From an uncultured Lachnospiraceae bacterium (GTDB lineage Bacteria > Bacillota > Clostridia > Lachnospirales > Lachnospiraceae), in NCBI GenBank assembly GCA_900554415.1, contig USGU01000011.1, positions 1-64,000 on the forward strand: a stretch of 64,000 nucleotides of DNA, in the 5' to 3' direction. Every line of letters begins with the position of its first letter. The stretch's first letter is position 1. This document shows positions 35,881 to 45,235 of this stretch, piece by piece. Made by a program: the position numbers and the translations under genes. The notes beneath the pieces were generated by a model, which was not told where the DNA came from, did not search any database, and saw only the letters and a program-made list of their open reading frames with translations.

Positions 35881-37926
35881 TTATCGGAACACCATTGCAA
35901 TGTGATAAATAAGAAAACTCATTCCCCATGCCACTAAAAGCTGGAATCCTATCATCAGTGCTGTAATTCTTCTGCTCCCCACTTCCCTCCGTATGGTTGC
36001 AATCGTAGCAGTACAAGGCACGTATAACAGGCAGAATACCATAAGCGCCAACGCATTTTGAGGTCCGAAACCAATTCCTGCAAGGGAAGCCTGCAGAGCT
36101 GCCATGCCATGTGCTCCTGTCACATTTGCAATACCAAACAAGACACTGCAACTGGAGACAACTACCTCCTTTGCTGCAATTCCCGCAATCAGCGCTACTA
36201 CAATCTGCCAGAAGCCAAGTCCTGCCGGTCTGAATATAGGAACAAACAGATGACCAAGCACCGCCCCGAAGCTCTGCGAAATATCTGTCGTATACCCTTG
36301 TGGTCCAAAATTGAGAATTCCCCACATAATCATGGATGCCAGCAGAATAACCGTTCCCGCCTTAGACAAATAATCCTTGACTTTCTCCCACACATAGATT
36401 GCAATTGTTCTTGCATTTGGAGTCTTATACTCCGGAAGTTCAATCAGCAGATTGTGTTCTGCCTTACTGCCATCTGCTTTTGATATACTATATGCTGCAA
36501 CAATTGCTACTACAATTCCAAGCAGATACATAGAATAGCAGACTAGCATGGCATGTTTTTCGAAAAACATAGAAGAAAATAATACATAAATAGGTAATCT
36601 GGCACTGCATGACATAAATGGCGTTACCAAAATGGTCTTTAATCTGTCTTTTCTGTTTTCCAGTGCTCTCGAAGCCATAACCGCAGGTACCGAACATCCG
36701 AAACCGAGAAGCAGTGGAATAAATGCTCTTCCTGAAAGTCCGATTCTGCTCATAATGTCATCCATTACGAAAGCCACTCTGGACATATACCCACTGTCTT
36801 CCAGAAAAGCCAGCGCCAGAAAAAGAATGAAAATATTCGGCAAAAAGGTAAGGATTCCGCCCACACCCGAAATAATTCCATCCACCACAAGAGATGTAAG
36901 AATCTCATTCGTATGTATCAAAACCAGCAGATTCTGGACTCCTGATGAAATCATCTCGATTCCAACTTCAAAATATGCCTTCAGCCAGTCTCCAATGGTA
37001 AATGTCAGGAAAAATACCAATGCCATAATTCCAAGAAAAATAGGCAGTCCCAGATATTTATGAGTCAGGTATTTATCAATCCGGTCTGTGAACTCTGATT
37101 TTTCTTCTTTATTTACCAGTGTCTCTTCAATAATTTCTTCAATAAAATCATATTTCTGGTTAATAATGTCTTTCTCATAACTTCTGTCTTCATTCTTTCG
37201 TGCAATCGGATAACGCTGCATTACATCTTCATCTTTCTCCAGATATTTGATTGCATACCACCTTTTATTTACCAAATCTGGATAAGATTCCTGCAGTGCA
37301 TCCGAAAACTGGTCAATTTTATCTTCAATCTCGTCACTATAAACCATAGCATACTCTGCATGGTGGTTGTGACGATGATGGGATGGTTCCTCCTTGGCAT
37401 GATGATGAATCAGCGGATCTGGCTTTTCAAGTCCTGTATGATGAGCAACGGCATGCATCAATATGGAAAGTCCTGATTTTTTTCGGGCAGACACCGGAAT
37501 CGTCGGAACTCCAAGCATCTCCGGAAGTCTGTGTAAATCAATCTCCATTCCCCGTTCTTCCACAATATCCATCATATTCAGAGCCAGCACCACCGGCTTT
37601 CCAAGTTCAATCAACTGTAAAGTCAGATACAGATTTCGCTCCAGACTGGATGCATCAACTACATCTACTATCACATCCACTCCATCACTTAATATGCATT
37701 CTCTGGAAACTCTTTCTTCCATAGTGTACGAAGTTAGACTATAGATTCCGGGAAGATCAATCAGCTTAAACTCCTGACCGTCATAAACAGTCTTTCCTTC
37801 TTTTTTCTCCACCGTAACCCCCGGCCAGTTTGCCACTTTAAGATTTGCTCCTGTAAAAGCATTAAATAGCGTGGTTTTTCCGCAGTTCGGATTTCCTATA
37901 AATGCAACATTGACCGTCTTACTCAT
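35881..37926 (-). CDS. feoB: Ferrous iron transporter B, with His-rich insert
   Basis: 681 residues. N-terminal G-domain with G1 GNPNCGKTTLFNAF, G2 near NWPGVTVEK, G3 DLPGIYSL and G4 LNMMD; then a helical regulatory part and a membrane domain with gate motifs such as GFGCSVPAVMASR. It takes up Fe(II). Between about residues 173 and 195 is a His-rich stretch (HHH...HHRHNHH), unlike the plain linker in many FeoB proteins. It may bind metal. The gene overlaps feoA by 8 bp. Confidence 0.95.
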   Translation of the reverse strand: MSKTVNVAFIGNPNCGKTTLFNAFTGANLKVANWPGVTVEKKEGKTVYDGQEFKLIDLPGIYSLTSYTMEERVSRECILSDGVDVIVDVVDASSLERNLYLTLQLIELGKPVVLALNMMDIVEERGMEIDLHRLPEMLGVPTIPVSARKKSGLSILMHAVAHHTGLEKPDPLIHHHAKEEPSHHRHNHHAEYAMVYSDEIEDKIDQFSDALQESYPDLVNKRWYAIKYLEKDEDVMQRYPIARKNEDRSYEKDIINQKYDFIEEIIEETLVNKEEKSEFTDRIDKYLTHKYLGLPIFLGIMALVFFLTFTIGDWLKAYFEVGIEMISSGVQNLLVLIHTNEILTSLVVDGIISGVGGILTFLPNIFILFLALAFLEDSGYMSRVAFVMDDIMSRIGLSGRAFIPLLLGFGCSVPAVMASRALENRKDRLKTILVTPFMSCSARLPIYVLFSSMFFEKHAMLVCYSMYLLGIVVAIVAAYSISKADGSKAEHNLLIELPEYKTPNARTIAIYVWEKVKDYLSKAGTVILLASMIMWGILNFGPQGYTTDISQSFGAVLGHLFVPIFRPAGLGFWQIVVALIAGIAAKEVVVSSCSVLFGIANVTGAHGMAALQASLAGIGFGPQNALALMVFCLLYVPCTATIATIRREVGSRRITALMIGFQLLVAWGMSFLIYHIAMVFR

Positions 37927-38152
37927 TTACAGATACCTCCTCCACATAGATATGTTCTGCAATTCTGCGCCCCATGGCAAACCGTGTCCCACGGAACTTC
38001 ACGGTCAATGCTCCATTTTTGTCATTGTTTAGCACAAGTATCGAACTTCCCTCTGTAAGCCCCAGTGCCTCCAGACGGCGTTCCAGATTTTGCTCTATTT
38101 CAATTGCCTTCACAACGTATGTACTTTCATTTTTTCCTTCTTTTAAATTCAT
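37919..38152 (-). CDS. feoA: FeoA, ferrous iron transport accessory protein
   Basis: 77-residue SH3-like protein with LERRLEALGLTEGSSILVLN and VKFRGTRFAMGRRIAEHI. It is needed for full FeoB activity, probably by contacting the FeoB cytoplasmic domain. ATG has GGAGAAG upstream. It is the first gene of feoAB. Confidence 0.92.
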   Translation of the reverse strand: MNLKEGKNESTYVVKAIEIEQNLERRLEALGLTEGSSILVLNNDKNGALTVKFRGTRFAMGRRIAEHIYVEEVSVNE

Positions 38153-38179
38153 TTCTTCTTCTCCTTTGTTCTACATTTA

Positions 38180-38207
38180 ATTATATCCATCTCTGTCTTT
38201 GTCGCAA
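38180..38207 (-). promoter_or_regulatory. feoAB promoter
   Basis: Minus strand -35 TTGCGA (38202-38207), 16-bp spacer, -10 TATAAT (38180-38185). I did not find a convincing Fur box. Confidence 0.6.
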
Positions 38208-38289
38208 GGACTTATTGAATTTTTTTCTCATTATGCATACAATTAAGAAATGTTAGAAGAAATTCGAAAGAATTTACATACTTTTGAAA

Positions 38290-38340
38290 AATAAGTAATA
38301 AAAAAAAGTTCACGGCTGTGAACTTTTTTTATTACTTCAT
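38290..38340 (-). terminator. Terminator after the PHP gene
   Basis: Nearly perfect palindrome AGTAATAAAAAAAGTTCAC-GGCT-GTGAAC with complementary T-rich arm to 38336. It has T-runs on both sides, so it can work in both directions. Confidence 0.9.
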
Positions 38341-38352
38341 ATATATGTGGTT

Positions 38353-39186
38353 TTAATGTTTTCTCTTAATCTTTTTCAGATATGGAATTTCAATTGGGTC
38401 AATCGGGTCAATTGGCTGTTCATCATGCATCTTGTGCTTACGCCCCATCTTCTTCCAAAGCGCCCCTGCATTATTATATACCCAGAACGAATAAGAATAC
38501 AGATTCTTATATCTTCCAAGCTTATCCCTTGACACTTTTGTATAAATACTACCTTCTGCTTTGATGTCTTCTTTTGCACGAATCTGCATAATCAAATCCA
38601 GCTCTGTCTTAATCGGTTTTGGAAATTCCGTGTAAGCCATTCCTGCACAATCTGGTTTATGGGCATCACTTCCGCCAGTTCCGGGCTTATCATACTGCTC
38701 TGCAAGATATTTCGCTCCAGCATTGGATTCTTCTGTCTCACATGCATTAAATGTTTCGATAAAGTCAAATTTTTCCAACAGCTCCGGTGTCTTACGCCAG
38801 CACTTTGTATTGGTAAAACTGAGATATTTTTCGCCACACGGATGTGCCGGTCCACAAATCCCACCATGGTGATGGACAAAATCAATCAGTTGTGCCAGTG
38901 GCAGCCCACGCATTTCCAAAAGCTTCATTTTCACACCCTGTGGCATAATAATCAGAATATGTCCTGCATCCACGGTATCATATTCGATTCCTTTCAGAAC
39001 AACAAAATCACGATACTTTTTTCCTTTTATATGATTCTTCCAATAACGAAATCCATTATAAGTATCATGGTCAGTCACCAGCATTCCATCGATTCCTTTT
39101 TCCTGCAGTCTGCGAATATATTCTTCCATCGCAATTCTGCTGTCTATGGAGCCTTCCCTCACATGACAGTGCATATCTATCTTCAT
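38353..39186 (-). CDS. PHP-domain metal-dependent phosphoesterase
   Basis: 277 residues. It begins with the PHP metal motif MKIDMHCHVREGS and continues with VTDHDTYNG, and later metal ligands in GAHP-like GPAHPCGEK and GSDAHKPD. Such proteins hydrolyse phosphoesters with two or three metal ions; relatives include 5'-nucleotidases and RNase AM-like enzymes. The first HxH is intact. The tail is very basic. It follows the acidic-tail membrane gene by 18 bp. Confidence 0.85.
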   Translation of the reverse strand: MKIDMHCHVREGSIDSRIAMEEYIRRLQEKGIDGMLVTDHDTYNGFRYWKNHIKGKKYRDFVVLKGIEYDTVDAGHILIIMPQGVKMKLLEMRGLPLAQLIDFVHHHGGICGPAHPCGEKYLSFTNTKCWRKTPELLEKFDFIETFNACETEESNAGAKYLAEQYDKPGTGGSDAHKPDCAGMAYTEFPKPIKTELDLIMQIRAKEDIKAEGSIYTKVSRDKLGRYKNLYSYSFWVYNNAGALWKKMGRKHKMHDEQPIDPIDPIEIPYLKKIKRKH

Positions 39187-39204
39187 GTTAAATCATACAC
39201 CTTT

Positions 39205-40071
39205 CTATTCATCCACATCTACATCTGTTGCATCTTCAATAATTTCTATATCAAAATCATCCATATCTTCTGCATCTATATCTTCTACCGTGTCCATATC
39301 TACCGTATCTATCCCATCATCATCTGCCGTATCTGTCTCTGAAATATCAACCTCTTCATTATCTAAAGTATTTACATCTAAAGTATCCGCATCGGCATCT
39401 TCTACATCCATGTCATCCATTTCTATGTCATCCATATCGTCATCAAAAAGTGCTCTTGCATTTTCCACTTCTTCTTCCATAGAAATTTCTTTCTTAACCT
39501 CCGCAGAATGTTTTGCCTCTTTTCTACCAATCTCCCGTGATTTCAGGATAAACTGTACTACACAACCAATCAGTACAGGGACTCCATACACTGCCAGTTT
39601 TAAAAGCATCGGATTACTCACATCTGGAAGCGGAAGATTCAGAAGTACACTTCCAAGTCCAATTCCACCGGCAAACGCACCGGAAACAATGTAAATCGGA
39701 TTCATCCATTTAATGCCCAACAACGCAATCAGCATTGCCACGCCACCACTGATTGCATAGAGCAGCCAGTTATCTGAACTTGACGATGCATTCAGAACAT
39801 AAGAAAGCATTCCGGTAATTGCCACCAGACTGAATACGAAGCATCCGACTTTTCTTACTACACCAGTCAAAACCGCCAGAACCAATGCGGAAACTCCAAT
39901 AATAATCCACTGTGTCCGTGTATCCACCTGTACAAATCCTAATATGGTGTACGCAATTCCCGCTCCAAGTATCGCACCTGCCACTGCATTAAAAATGCGC
40001 ATCATCTTTATGCCAAGAAAACAAAGTAAAACGGAAATAACCGCCACGCCAATCAAAATCAAAAAGTCCAT
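39205..40071 (-). CDS. Membrane protein with long acidic C-terminal tail
   Basis: 288 residues. About seven hydrophobic helices (residues 3-180) with repeated small-residue motifs (GAILGAGIAY, GAFAGGIGLG), resembling the DUF4203/TMEM198 class. A basic stretch (KSREIGRKEAKHS) leads to a tail of about 88 residues that is roughly half Asp/Glu with almost no Lys or Arg. The tail should be cytoplasmic or outside depending on topology, and may bind divalent cations or basic proteins. The function is unknown. It lies just upstream of the PHP gene in one operon. Confidence 0.65.
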   Translation of the reverse strand: MDFLILIGVAVISVLLCFLGIKMMRIFNAVAGAILGAGIAYTILGFVQVDTRTQWIIIGVSALVLAVLTGVVRKVGCFVFSLVAITGMLSYVLNASSSSDNWLLYAISGGVAMLIALLGIKWMNPIYIVSGAFAGGIGLGSVLLNLPLPDVSNPMLLKLAVYGVPVLIGCVVQFILKSREIGRKEAKHSAEVKKEISMEEEVENARALFDDDMDDIEMDDMDVEDADADTLDVNTLDNEEVDISETDTADDDGIDTVDMDTVEDIDAEDMDDFDIEIIEDATDVDVDE

Positions 40072-40224
40072 CTTCTATTTCCCCCTTCTTTTGTACCATT
40101 CATCTCCCGATGGCATATATTATACCACACTTTTTCCTGACACTGCAACATGTTCACTTTCTTTTCAAATTTACCATGAATTTTTATAAGAACACTTCTT
40201 ATCAGTTCAATGTTTCTACACCCA

Positions 40225-40265
40225 AAAAGAAGAGTACCAAATTTTTATCTTTGATACTCTTCTTT
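40225..40265 (-). terminator. Hairpin terminator of the uncharacterised transcript
   Basis: Arms AAAGAAGAGTA.C.AA and TTTGATACTCTTCTTT enclose an A/T-rich loop. The minus strand continues CTTCTTTTTGGG. Confidence 0.75.
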
Positions 40266-40354
40266 ATGAAACTGCCCTAATCATTTTCTCAACCTTTTAG
40301 TATAACTATTAATGTATACCTACCTTTCATTTTTCTCCTTTTGTTTAAATCCTT

Positions 40355-40390
40355 TTACCTTTCTGGTGGTCTATACCTTCGCTTTCTGTA
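40355..40390 (-). repeat. 36-nt direct repeat, copy 2
   Basis: 28 of 36 bases match 40411-40446. In one frame both copies read R-K-x-R-Y-x-P-P-E-x followed by a TAA stop, but neither has a start codon in that frame. Confidence 0.8.
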
Positions 40391-40410
40391 AATTTGTTTT
40401 AGGTTTCATG

Positions 40411-40446
40411 TTATGTTTCTGGTGGTCCGTACCTTCCTTTTCTTAA
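40411..40446 (-). repeat. 36-nt direct repeat, copy 1
   Basis: First copy in the direction of transcription; the core is AAGGTACGGACCACCAGAAA. See 40355-40390. Confidence 0.8.
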
Positions 40447-40485
40447 ATTCTTTTTTCTTTTATTTCTCTTTCTTTTTATGTCTTT

Positions 40486-40514
40486 ATAATACACTCATAT
40501 TTTCAATTTGTCAA
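40486..40514 (-). promoter_or_regulatory. Strong promoter of the uncharacterised transcript
   Basis: Minus strand -35 TTGACA (40509-40514), 17-bp spacer, -10 TATTAT (40486-40491). It is an almost consensus sigma-A promoter with no ordinary gene behind it for about 410 bp. Confidence 0.75.
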
Positions 40515-40632
40515 TACAATTTTAAAATATTTTTATTTTTGTCTGATTTTATAGAATCGTGGTAAAAAGTTCTAACTCCTCATAAGATTGCTTCTAAGCA
40601 GAGGAAATCTCTTGCCCCATCTCAATATGAGT

Positions 40633-40674
40633 CTAAAAATGGGAAGTCCCGCTTTGAGACTCCCCATCCTTTTT
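40633..40674 (-). terminator. Terminator of the PrsA-like gene
   Basis: Minus strand ATGGGGAGTC...GACTTCCCAT followed by TTTTTAG, 11 bp after the stop codon. Confidence 0.85.
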
Positions 40675-40684
40675 ATCATTCACC

Positions 40685-41773
40685 TTATTGGTTTAATTCT
40701 GTATTATCTGTACTTGAATCTGTAGTACTGTCTGAACCGGACTCTGTATTATCTGTACTTGACTGGGTCTTCATTGATACACCATGCTTTGTAAAATCCA
40801 GTTTCTTCCATACATTTTCATGTACGGTAATATCTGCAGCCTCTACCCATTCTTTACAAAGATCACTGTACAGTGTCTGCTGACGTTCTGAAATAATCGA
40901 TGTCTTCTTTGCGTCTGTAGCTTCTCTGTCAAGCATGCTTGTAACCTGTGCAACATAATATCCGTTATCTGTCTCAATTACATCTGTAACCTGACCTTCT
41001 CCCAGCACATCTGCTGCCTTGATAAGGTCTGTAGATGGAGAAGTTGTGTCAGAATCAAATGTTGCTGTCTGTGCTTCTACACCAGCCCCTTCTGCGCATT
41101 CTTCAAATGTCTTCGTACCTTCTGCTACTTCTGTCTGGAAATTCATAGCTGTCTCTTTCAGAGCAACCTTTCCATCATCATCCAGTGTAGTTTTATTTCC
41201 AGAATCGTCTGTTGTCTCAAATGAAAAGAATGCATAATTCATACTCTTCTGTGCAGCCTCATCATCCGAAACTTCGGTATCTGCATCTTCAATCATGGCA
41301 TTGTACATTTTTCTCTGAATGGTAATGAGTTTTAAAACCTCTTTTACATTTTCCAAATCTCCTGCTGATGCTTTCAAAGCAGAATCATCGTTTGCATCTA
41401 CGAATGCCTGTGCTGCTTCTGCTACAGCCGCCTCATCATCCGAAGTATATTCCACATTGTATTCATCCATATGTGTTTCTAACACATACATGGTTTTTAA
41501 TGTATCCAGCGCATTATTCTTTACACTGTCTTCATATGTGCTTCCATCACTGACCTCTGTGGTCCACATATCATCTCCATAATATGGCATATAATAAGAC
41601 TCATAGCTTGCCTGCTGATATCTCGCATAAAACTCAGCCACGCCTGCCTTAATCTTTGTATCTCCAAATTCTGCCACTACGTCATCACTGTTTAAATTTC
41701 CGCTCCCACATCCGGTTAAAGCAGATACAGCCATAGCTGCCGCAATAGCTAATGCTGCGAATCTTGTCTTCAT
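40685..41773 (-). CDS. PrsA/SurA-like foldase lipoprotein
   Basis: 362 residues. Signal peptide with lipobox SALTGC (Cys near residue 22), so lipid-anchored outside the membrane. The N-terminal part (about 35-180) resembles the SurA/trigger-type chaperone region. The part around 200-310, ending in DVIETDNGYYVAQVTSM, resembles a PpiC-type rotamase domain, though it is weak. The tail is Ser/Thr/Asn/Asp-rich. It probably helps exported proteins fold. It is next to mfd, with a GGAGGAAG site before the ATG. Whether the rotamase is active is unclear. Confidence 0.75.
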   Translation of the reverse strand: MKTRFAALAIAAAMAVSALTGCGSGNLNSDDVVAEFGDTKIKAGVAEFYARYQQASYESYYMPYYGDDMWTTEVSDGSTYEDSVKNNALDTLKTMYVLETHMDEYNVEYTSDDEAAVAEAAQAFVDANDDSALKASAGDLENVKEVLKLITIQRKMYNAMIEDADTEVSDDEAAQKSMNYAFFSFETTDDSGNKTTLDDDGKVALKETAMNFQTEVAEGTKTFEECAEGAGVEAQTATFDSDTTSPSTDLIKAADVLGEGQVTDVIETDNGYYVAQVTSMLDREATDAKKTSIISERQQTLYSDLCKEWVEAADITVHENVWKKLDFTKHGVSMKTQSSTDNTESGSDSTTDSSTDNTELNQ

Positions 41774-41877
41774 CTAACTATCTTCCTCCTTAACACTTCC
41801 GTATACATTTTTTCATATACTGATTAAGTATACCTTTTTTTTCATCATACCGCAATCTTTTTCACAAAAAATGCACA

Positions 41878-44800
41878 TTATTGTGCCAGAGAAATGATAT
41901 CCTCGATTACGGCGCTTACATTTTCTATAATCTGTTCATCCTTTTCCTTTTTACCCTTTTTCCGTTTTTCATAAACAAAATAAGGATTTTCTTCTGCCTT
42001 AAATGTTAAATCACCTTTATATTTCTGAAGCAAGGCCGGAATTGCCGCTACATTTACCTTTGCCTTTTCATACATCGTGAAAATATATCGTTCTCCCTTT
42101 TGCTCAATGGATACAATATATCCTTTATGAGCCATGGCTTTCAGTTGTGCGATTCTCAGAAGCTGCTGCACTTTCTTTGGCGGTTCGCCAAAACGGTCAA
42201 TCAGTTCTTCTAACATATCATCCCGTTCTTCCTCAGTCTCAATCGCAGCAATCCGCTTATAAATATCCAGCTTCTGATATTCATTTGGAATATAGGAATT
42301 CGGAATATAAGCATCAATATTGATATCTATTGTTGTTGTATAGACATCCTCCGGCATTTCTCCTTTCAGATACTTGACCGCTTCATTTAACATCTTACAG
42401 TACAAATCATATCCGACTGCTTCCATATGCCCATGCTGTTCTTCTCCAAGAAGATTTCCTGCCCCACGGATTTCCAGATCCCGCATGGCAATCTTGACAC
42501 CAGAGCCTAAATCCGTAAACTCTCGGATTGCCGTTAATCGTTTTTCCGCAACTTCTTTCAAAAGCTTATCCCTCCGGTAGAGCAGAAATGCATAAGCCAT
42601 TCTATTTGAACGTCCAACTCGGCCTCTGAGCTGATAAAGCTGGGAAAGTCCCATTTTATCGGAATCATGGATAATAATCGTATTTGCATTTGGAATATCA
42701 AGCCCTGTCTCTATTATCGTTGTAGATACCAGAACATCAATCTCCCCATTTATGAAATCATACATGATATTTTCCAACTGCCGTTCTCCCATCTGCCCGT
42801 GTGCAAATGACACATTGGCATCTGGAACAAGCTTCTGGATTTTATCTGTAATCTCCGCAATATCTTTTACCTTATTGTAGACATAATATACTTGTCCCTG
42901 TCTGGAAAGCTCCCGCTCAATGGCCTCACGTACCATTTCATCGTTGTATTCCATAACATAGGTCTGAATTGGCATACGGTCTACTGGTGCTTCTTCTAAC
43001 ACGCTCATATCTCGGATTCCGATTAAGCTCATGTGAAGTGTCCGCGGAATCGGTGTGGCTGTTAAGGTCAGAACATCCACGTTATCTTTTAATTTCTTAA
43101 TTTTTTCCTTATGCTGTACCCCAAAGCGCTGTTCCTCATCAATAATCAAAAGTCCCAGATCTTTGAACTGAACATCCTTACTCAGGACGCGGTGGGTTCC
43201 CACCACAATATCTACCTGCCCTTTGGCTAAATCATCCAGAGTTTTCTTCTGCTCCATTGGTGTACGAAAACGGCAGAGTAAATCCACCCTTACCGGGAAA
43301 TCCTTCATTCTCTGCACAAAAGTATTATAATGCTGCTGCGCCAGAATAGTGGTCGGCACCAGATAAACTACCTGTTTATTCTCCTGCACCGCCTTAAATG
43401 CAGCACGCACTGCAACTTCTGTCTTTCCAAATCCGACATCTCCGCAGATCAGTCTGTCCATAATCTTCGGACTTTCCATATCCTTTTTGACCGCCTCGAT
43501 TGCAAGAAGCTGGTCTTCCGTTTCTTCAAAAGGAAACATTTCTTCAAACTCTCTCTGCCAGACGGTATCCTGCTCATAAATGAAACCTGTCTTTTCCTGT
43601 CTGGCAGCATAAAGTTCCACCAAATCTTTTGCGATCTGCTGTACTGCTCCCCGGACTTTTTTCTTTGTCCGGCTCCATTCCTGTCCGCCCAGTTTATTCA
43701 GCTTCGGTTTCTTGGCATCCGCACTTGCATATTTCTGAATCAAATCAAGCTGGGTCGCAAGGATATAGAGATTGCCTCCATCTGCATAGGAAATCTTCAT
43801 ATAATCCTTGACGACTTTATCTACCTCAATTTTTTCAATTCCCCGGTAAATACCAAGTCCGTGATTTTCATGCACCACATAATCGCCCGGTTTTAAATCC
43901 GCAAAATCCTGTATCTTCTGTCCTTCATAGGTTTTCCTTTTTTTCTTTTTCTTGTGCTTTCCGAAAATATCCGTCTCCGAAATCACCATGTATTTAATCA
44001 TCGGATACTCGTAACCGACTTCCACATGTCCATAGCAGACCATGATCTCACCCGGCTTCACTTCCCGTTCCAAAGTATCACTATAGAAGCTGCTTAAATC
44101 ATAATCCCGCAAATCCTCCGCCAGACGCTTCGCTCTGGTGCGCGAACCGGATATCAATACAACACGGTATTTACTTCTTTTCAGGCGCGTCAAATCCCGG
44201 GTCAGCATTTCAAAGCTGTTATTATATGGATTCACACTTTTTGCCTGAATATTATAAATTTCATTTATTTGGAAATATTTATGTTTATTTTCTAATGCTG
44301 ATAGGCCAACCGACGAGAAACTATTTATTTTCTTTGTAACTTCTTCTGTACTATAAAACTGCGGTTCATCGTAGGAAAGTCCCTTTTCTTCCAAATCGGC
44401 TGCCCGCATCTCGCTTGCCTTTCGCACCTCGTCTTCTACCTGCTGCCCCCGCTCCAGCAGTCTGACCGGCTCATCCAGAAACAATGCGGTATCTTCCTTA
44501 GAAAAATAATCAAGAAAAGATACACTCTTTCCTTCTTTACTCTCGTCTCCCGGATAAATTGTGATTTCCTGTAAATTTTCCACCGAGCGCTGACTGTCCA
44601 CATCGAAGGTACGAATCGAGTCAATTTCATCTCCCCAGAATTCAATCCGGATCGGAAGTTCCTCCGTCAATGGATAGATATCCAGAATCCCGCCACGCAC
44701 TGCGAACTGACCCGGTCCGTCTACCTGAACCTCTCTTTCATACCCAAGACCTGATATCTGATAAGTCAGCTTTTCAAAGTCAACTACATCACCGGATTTC

Positions 44801-45222
44801 AGCGTCATAATCTGTTCCTTGAGACTTTCCTTCGAAACCATTTTATCCATAAATGCATCAAAGGTTGTGATAATCGTAACTCCTTCTTTGCCCTTTTCCA
44901 ACATCATACGGATTGCTTCGATTCTTTGTCTGATAAGCTCTTTTCCATGAATGTCTGCCTGATAAAACAAGAAATCCTTAGCCGGATAGAAACACACATT
45001 TTCATCCAGAAAACGATATTCTTCCAACATTTTTTTTGCTTTTTCTTCATCAGAAAGAACGATGACTGTATAGGAACAGCCATCGCTAAGTGCATATATC
45101 ATATGTGTTTTCTGAGAAGTCACACATCCGGAAATCAGAGTCATGCCGGAGCTGGTACGGAATTTCTTCTGTATTTCTTCATATCCTGCTAATTCTAAAA
45201 GAGGTGCAGTAAACGATTTCAT
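41878..45222 (-). CDS. mfd: Transcription-repair coupling factor
   Basis: 1114 residues. UvrB-like N-terminal domain with AVRGGILDIYPL; RNA polymerase-interaction domain (about 455-530) with GDYVVHENHGLGIYRG; then a RecG-like translocase with Walker A GDVGFGKTEVA, IIDEEQRFGVQHKE, TATPIPRTLHMS and QLRGRVGRS. The C-terminal D7-type regulatory domain ends the protein. It removes stalled polymerase and recruits UvrA. It starts 13 bp after pth. Confidence 0.97.
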   Translation of the reverse strand: MKSFTAPLLELAGYEEIQKKFRTSSGMTLISGCVTSQKTHMIYALSDGCSYTVIVLSDEEKAKKMLEEYRFLDENVCFYPAKDFLFYQADIHGKELIRQRIEAIRMMLEKGKEGVTIITTFDAFMDKMVSKESLKEQIMTLKSGDVVDFEKLTYQISGLGYEREVQVDGPGQFAVRGGILDIYPLTEELPIRIEFWGDEIDSIRTFDVDSQRSVENLQEITIYPGDESKEGKSVSFLDYFSKEDTALFLDEPVRLLERGQQVEDEVRKASEMRAADLEEKGLSYDEPQFYSTEEVTKKINSFSSVGLSALENKHKYFQINEIYNIQAKSVNPYNNSFEMLTRDLTRLKRSKYRVVLISGSRTRAKRLAEDLRDYDLSSFYSDTLEREVKPGEIMVCYGHVEVGYEYPMIKYMVISETDIFGKHKKKKKRKTYEGQKIQDFADLKPGDYVVHENHGLGIYRGIEKIEVDKVVKDYMKISYADGGNLYILATQLDLIQKYASADAKKPKLNKLGGQEWSRTKKKVRGAVQQIAKDLVELYAARQEKTGFIYEQDTVWQREFEEMFPFEETEDQLLAIEAVKKDMESPKIMDRLICGDVGFGKTEVAVRAAFKAVQENKQVVYLVPTTILAQQHYNTFVQRMKDFPVRVDLLCRFRTPMEQKKTLDDLAKGQVDIVVGTHRVLSKDVQFKDLGLLIIDEEQRFGVQHKEKIKKLKDNVDVLTLTATPIPRTLHMSLIGIRDMSVLEEAPVDRMPIQTYVMEYNDEMVREAIERELSRQGQVYYVYNKVKDIAEITDKIQKLVPDANVSFAHGQMGERQLENIMYDFINGEIDVLVSTTIIETGLDIPNANTIIIHDSDKMGLSQLYQLRGRVGRSNRMAYAFLLYRRDKLLKEVAEKRLTAIREFTDLGSGVKIAMRDLEIRGAGNLLGEEQHGHMEAVGYDLYCKMLNEAVKYLKGEMPEDVYTTTIDINIDAYIPNSYIPNEYQKLDIYKRIAAIETEEERDDMLEELIDRFGEPPKKVQQLLRIAQLKAMAHKGYIVSIEQKGERYIFTMYEKAKVNVAAIPALLQKYKGDLTFKAEENPYFVYEKRKKGKKEKDEQIIENVSAVIEDIISLAQ

Positions 45223-45235
45223 TGTCTATCACATC

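Larger units (their letters stand above)
40225..40479 (-). ncRNA. Uncharacterised transcript with tandem 36-nt repeat and a micro-ORF
   Basis: A unit of about 255 nt on the minus strand, from the promoter at 40486-40514 to the hairpin at 40225-40265. The leader is strongly purine-rich. Two copies of a 36-nt element (40411-40446 and 40355-40390, 28 of 36 identical, core GACCACCAGAAA) lie 56 bp apart. After them comes AAGGAG and a 13-codon ORF (40289-40330, MKGRYTLIVILKG). No known RNA family is recognised. It could be a regulatory RNA, a leader peptide system or a very small peptide gene. No larger gene lies in the 40072-40684 gap. Confidence 0.5.

Noticed and set aside
38659..39342. Plus-strand frame of 227 codons opposite the PHP gene
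   Set aside because: Antisense to a gene with clear metal motifs; composition is that of a shadow frame.
39185..39694. Ser/Thr-rich plus-strand frame opposite the acidic tail
   Set aside because: It is simply the reverse of the Asp/Glu codon run; no ribosome site.
40289..40330. Firm annotation of the 13-codon ORF as a gene
   Set aside because: The Shine-Dalgarno is good but only four bases from the ATG, and no homology is known to me; kept as part of the transcript entry.
40355..40446. CRISPR array
   Set aside because: Only two imperfect copies, 56 bp apart, with no cas genes and no palindromic repeat.
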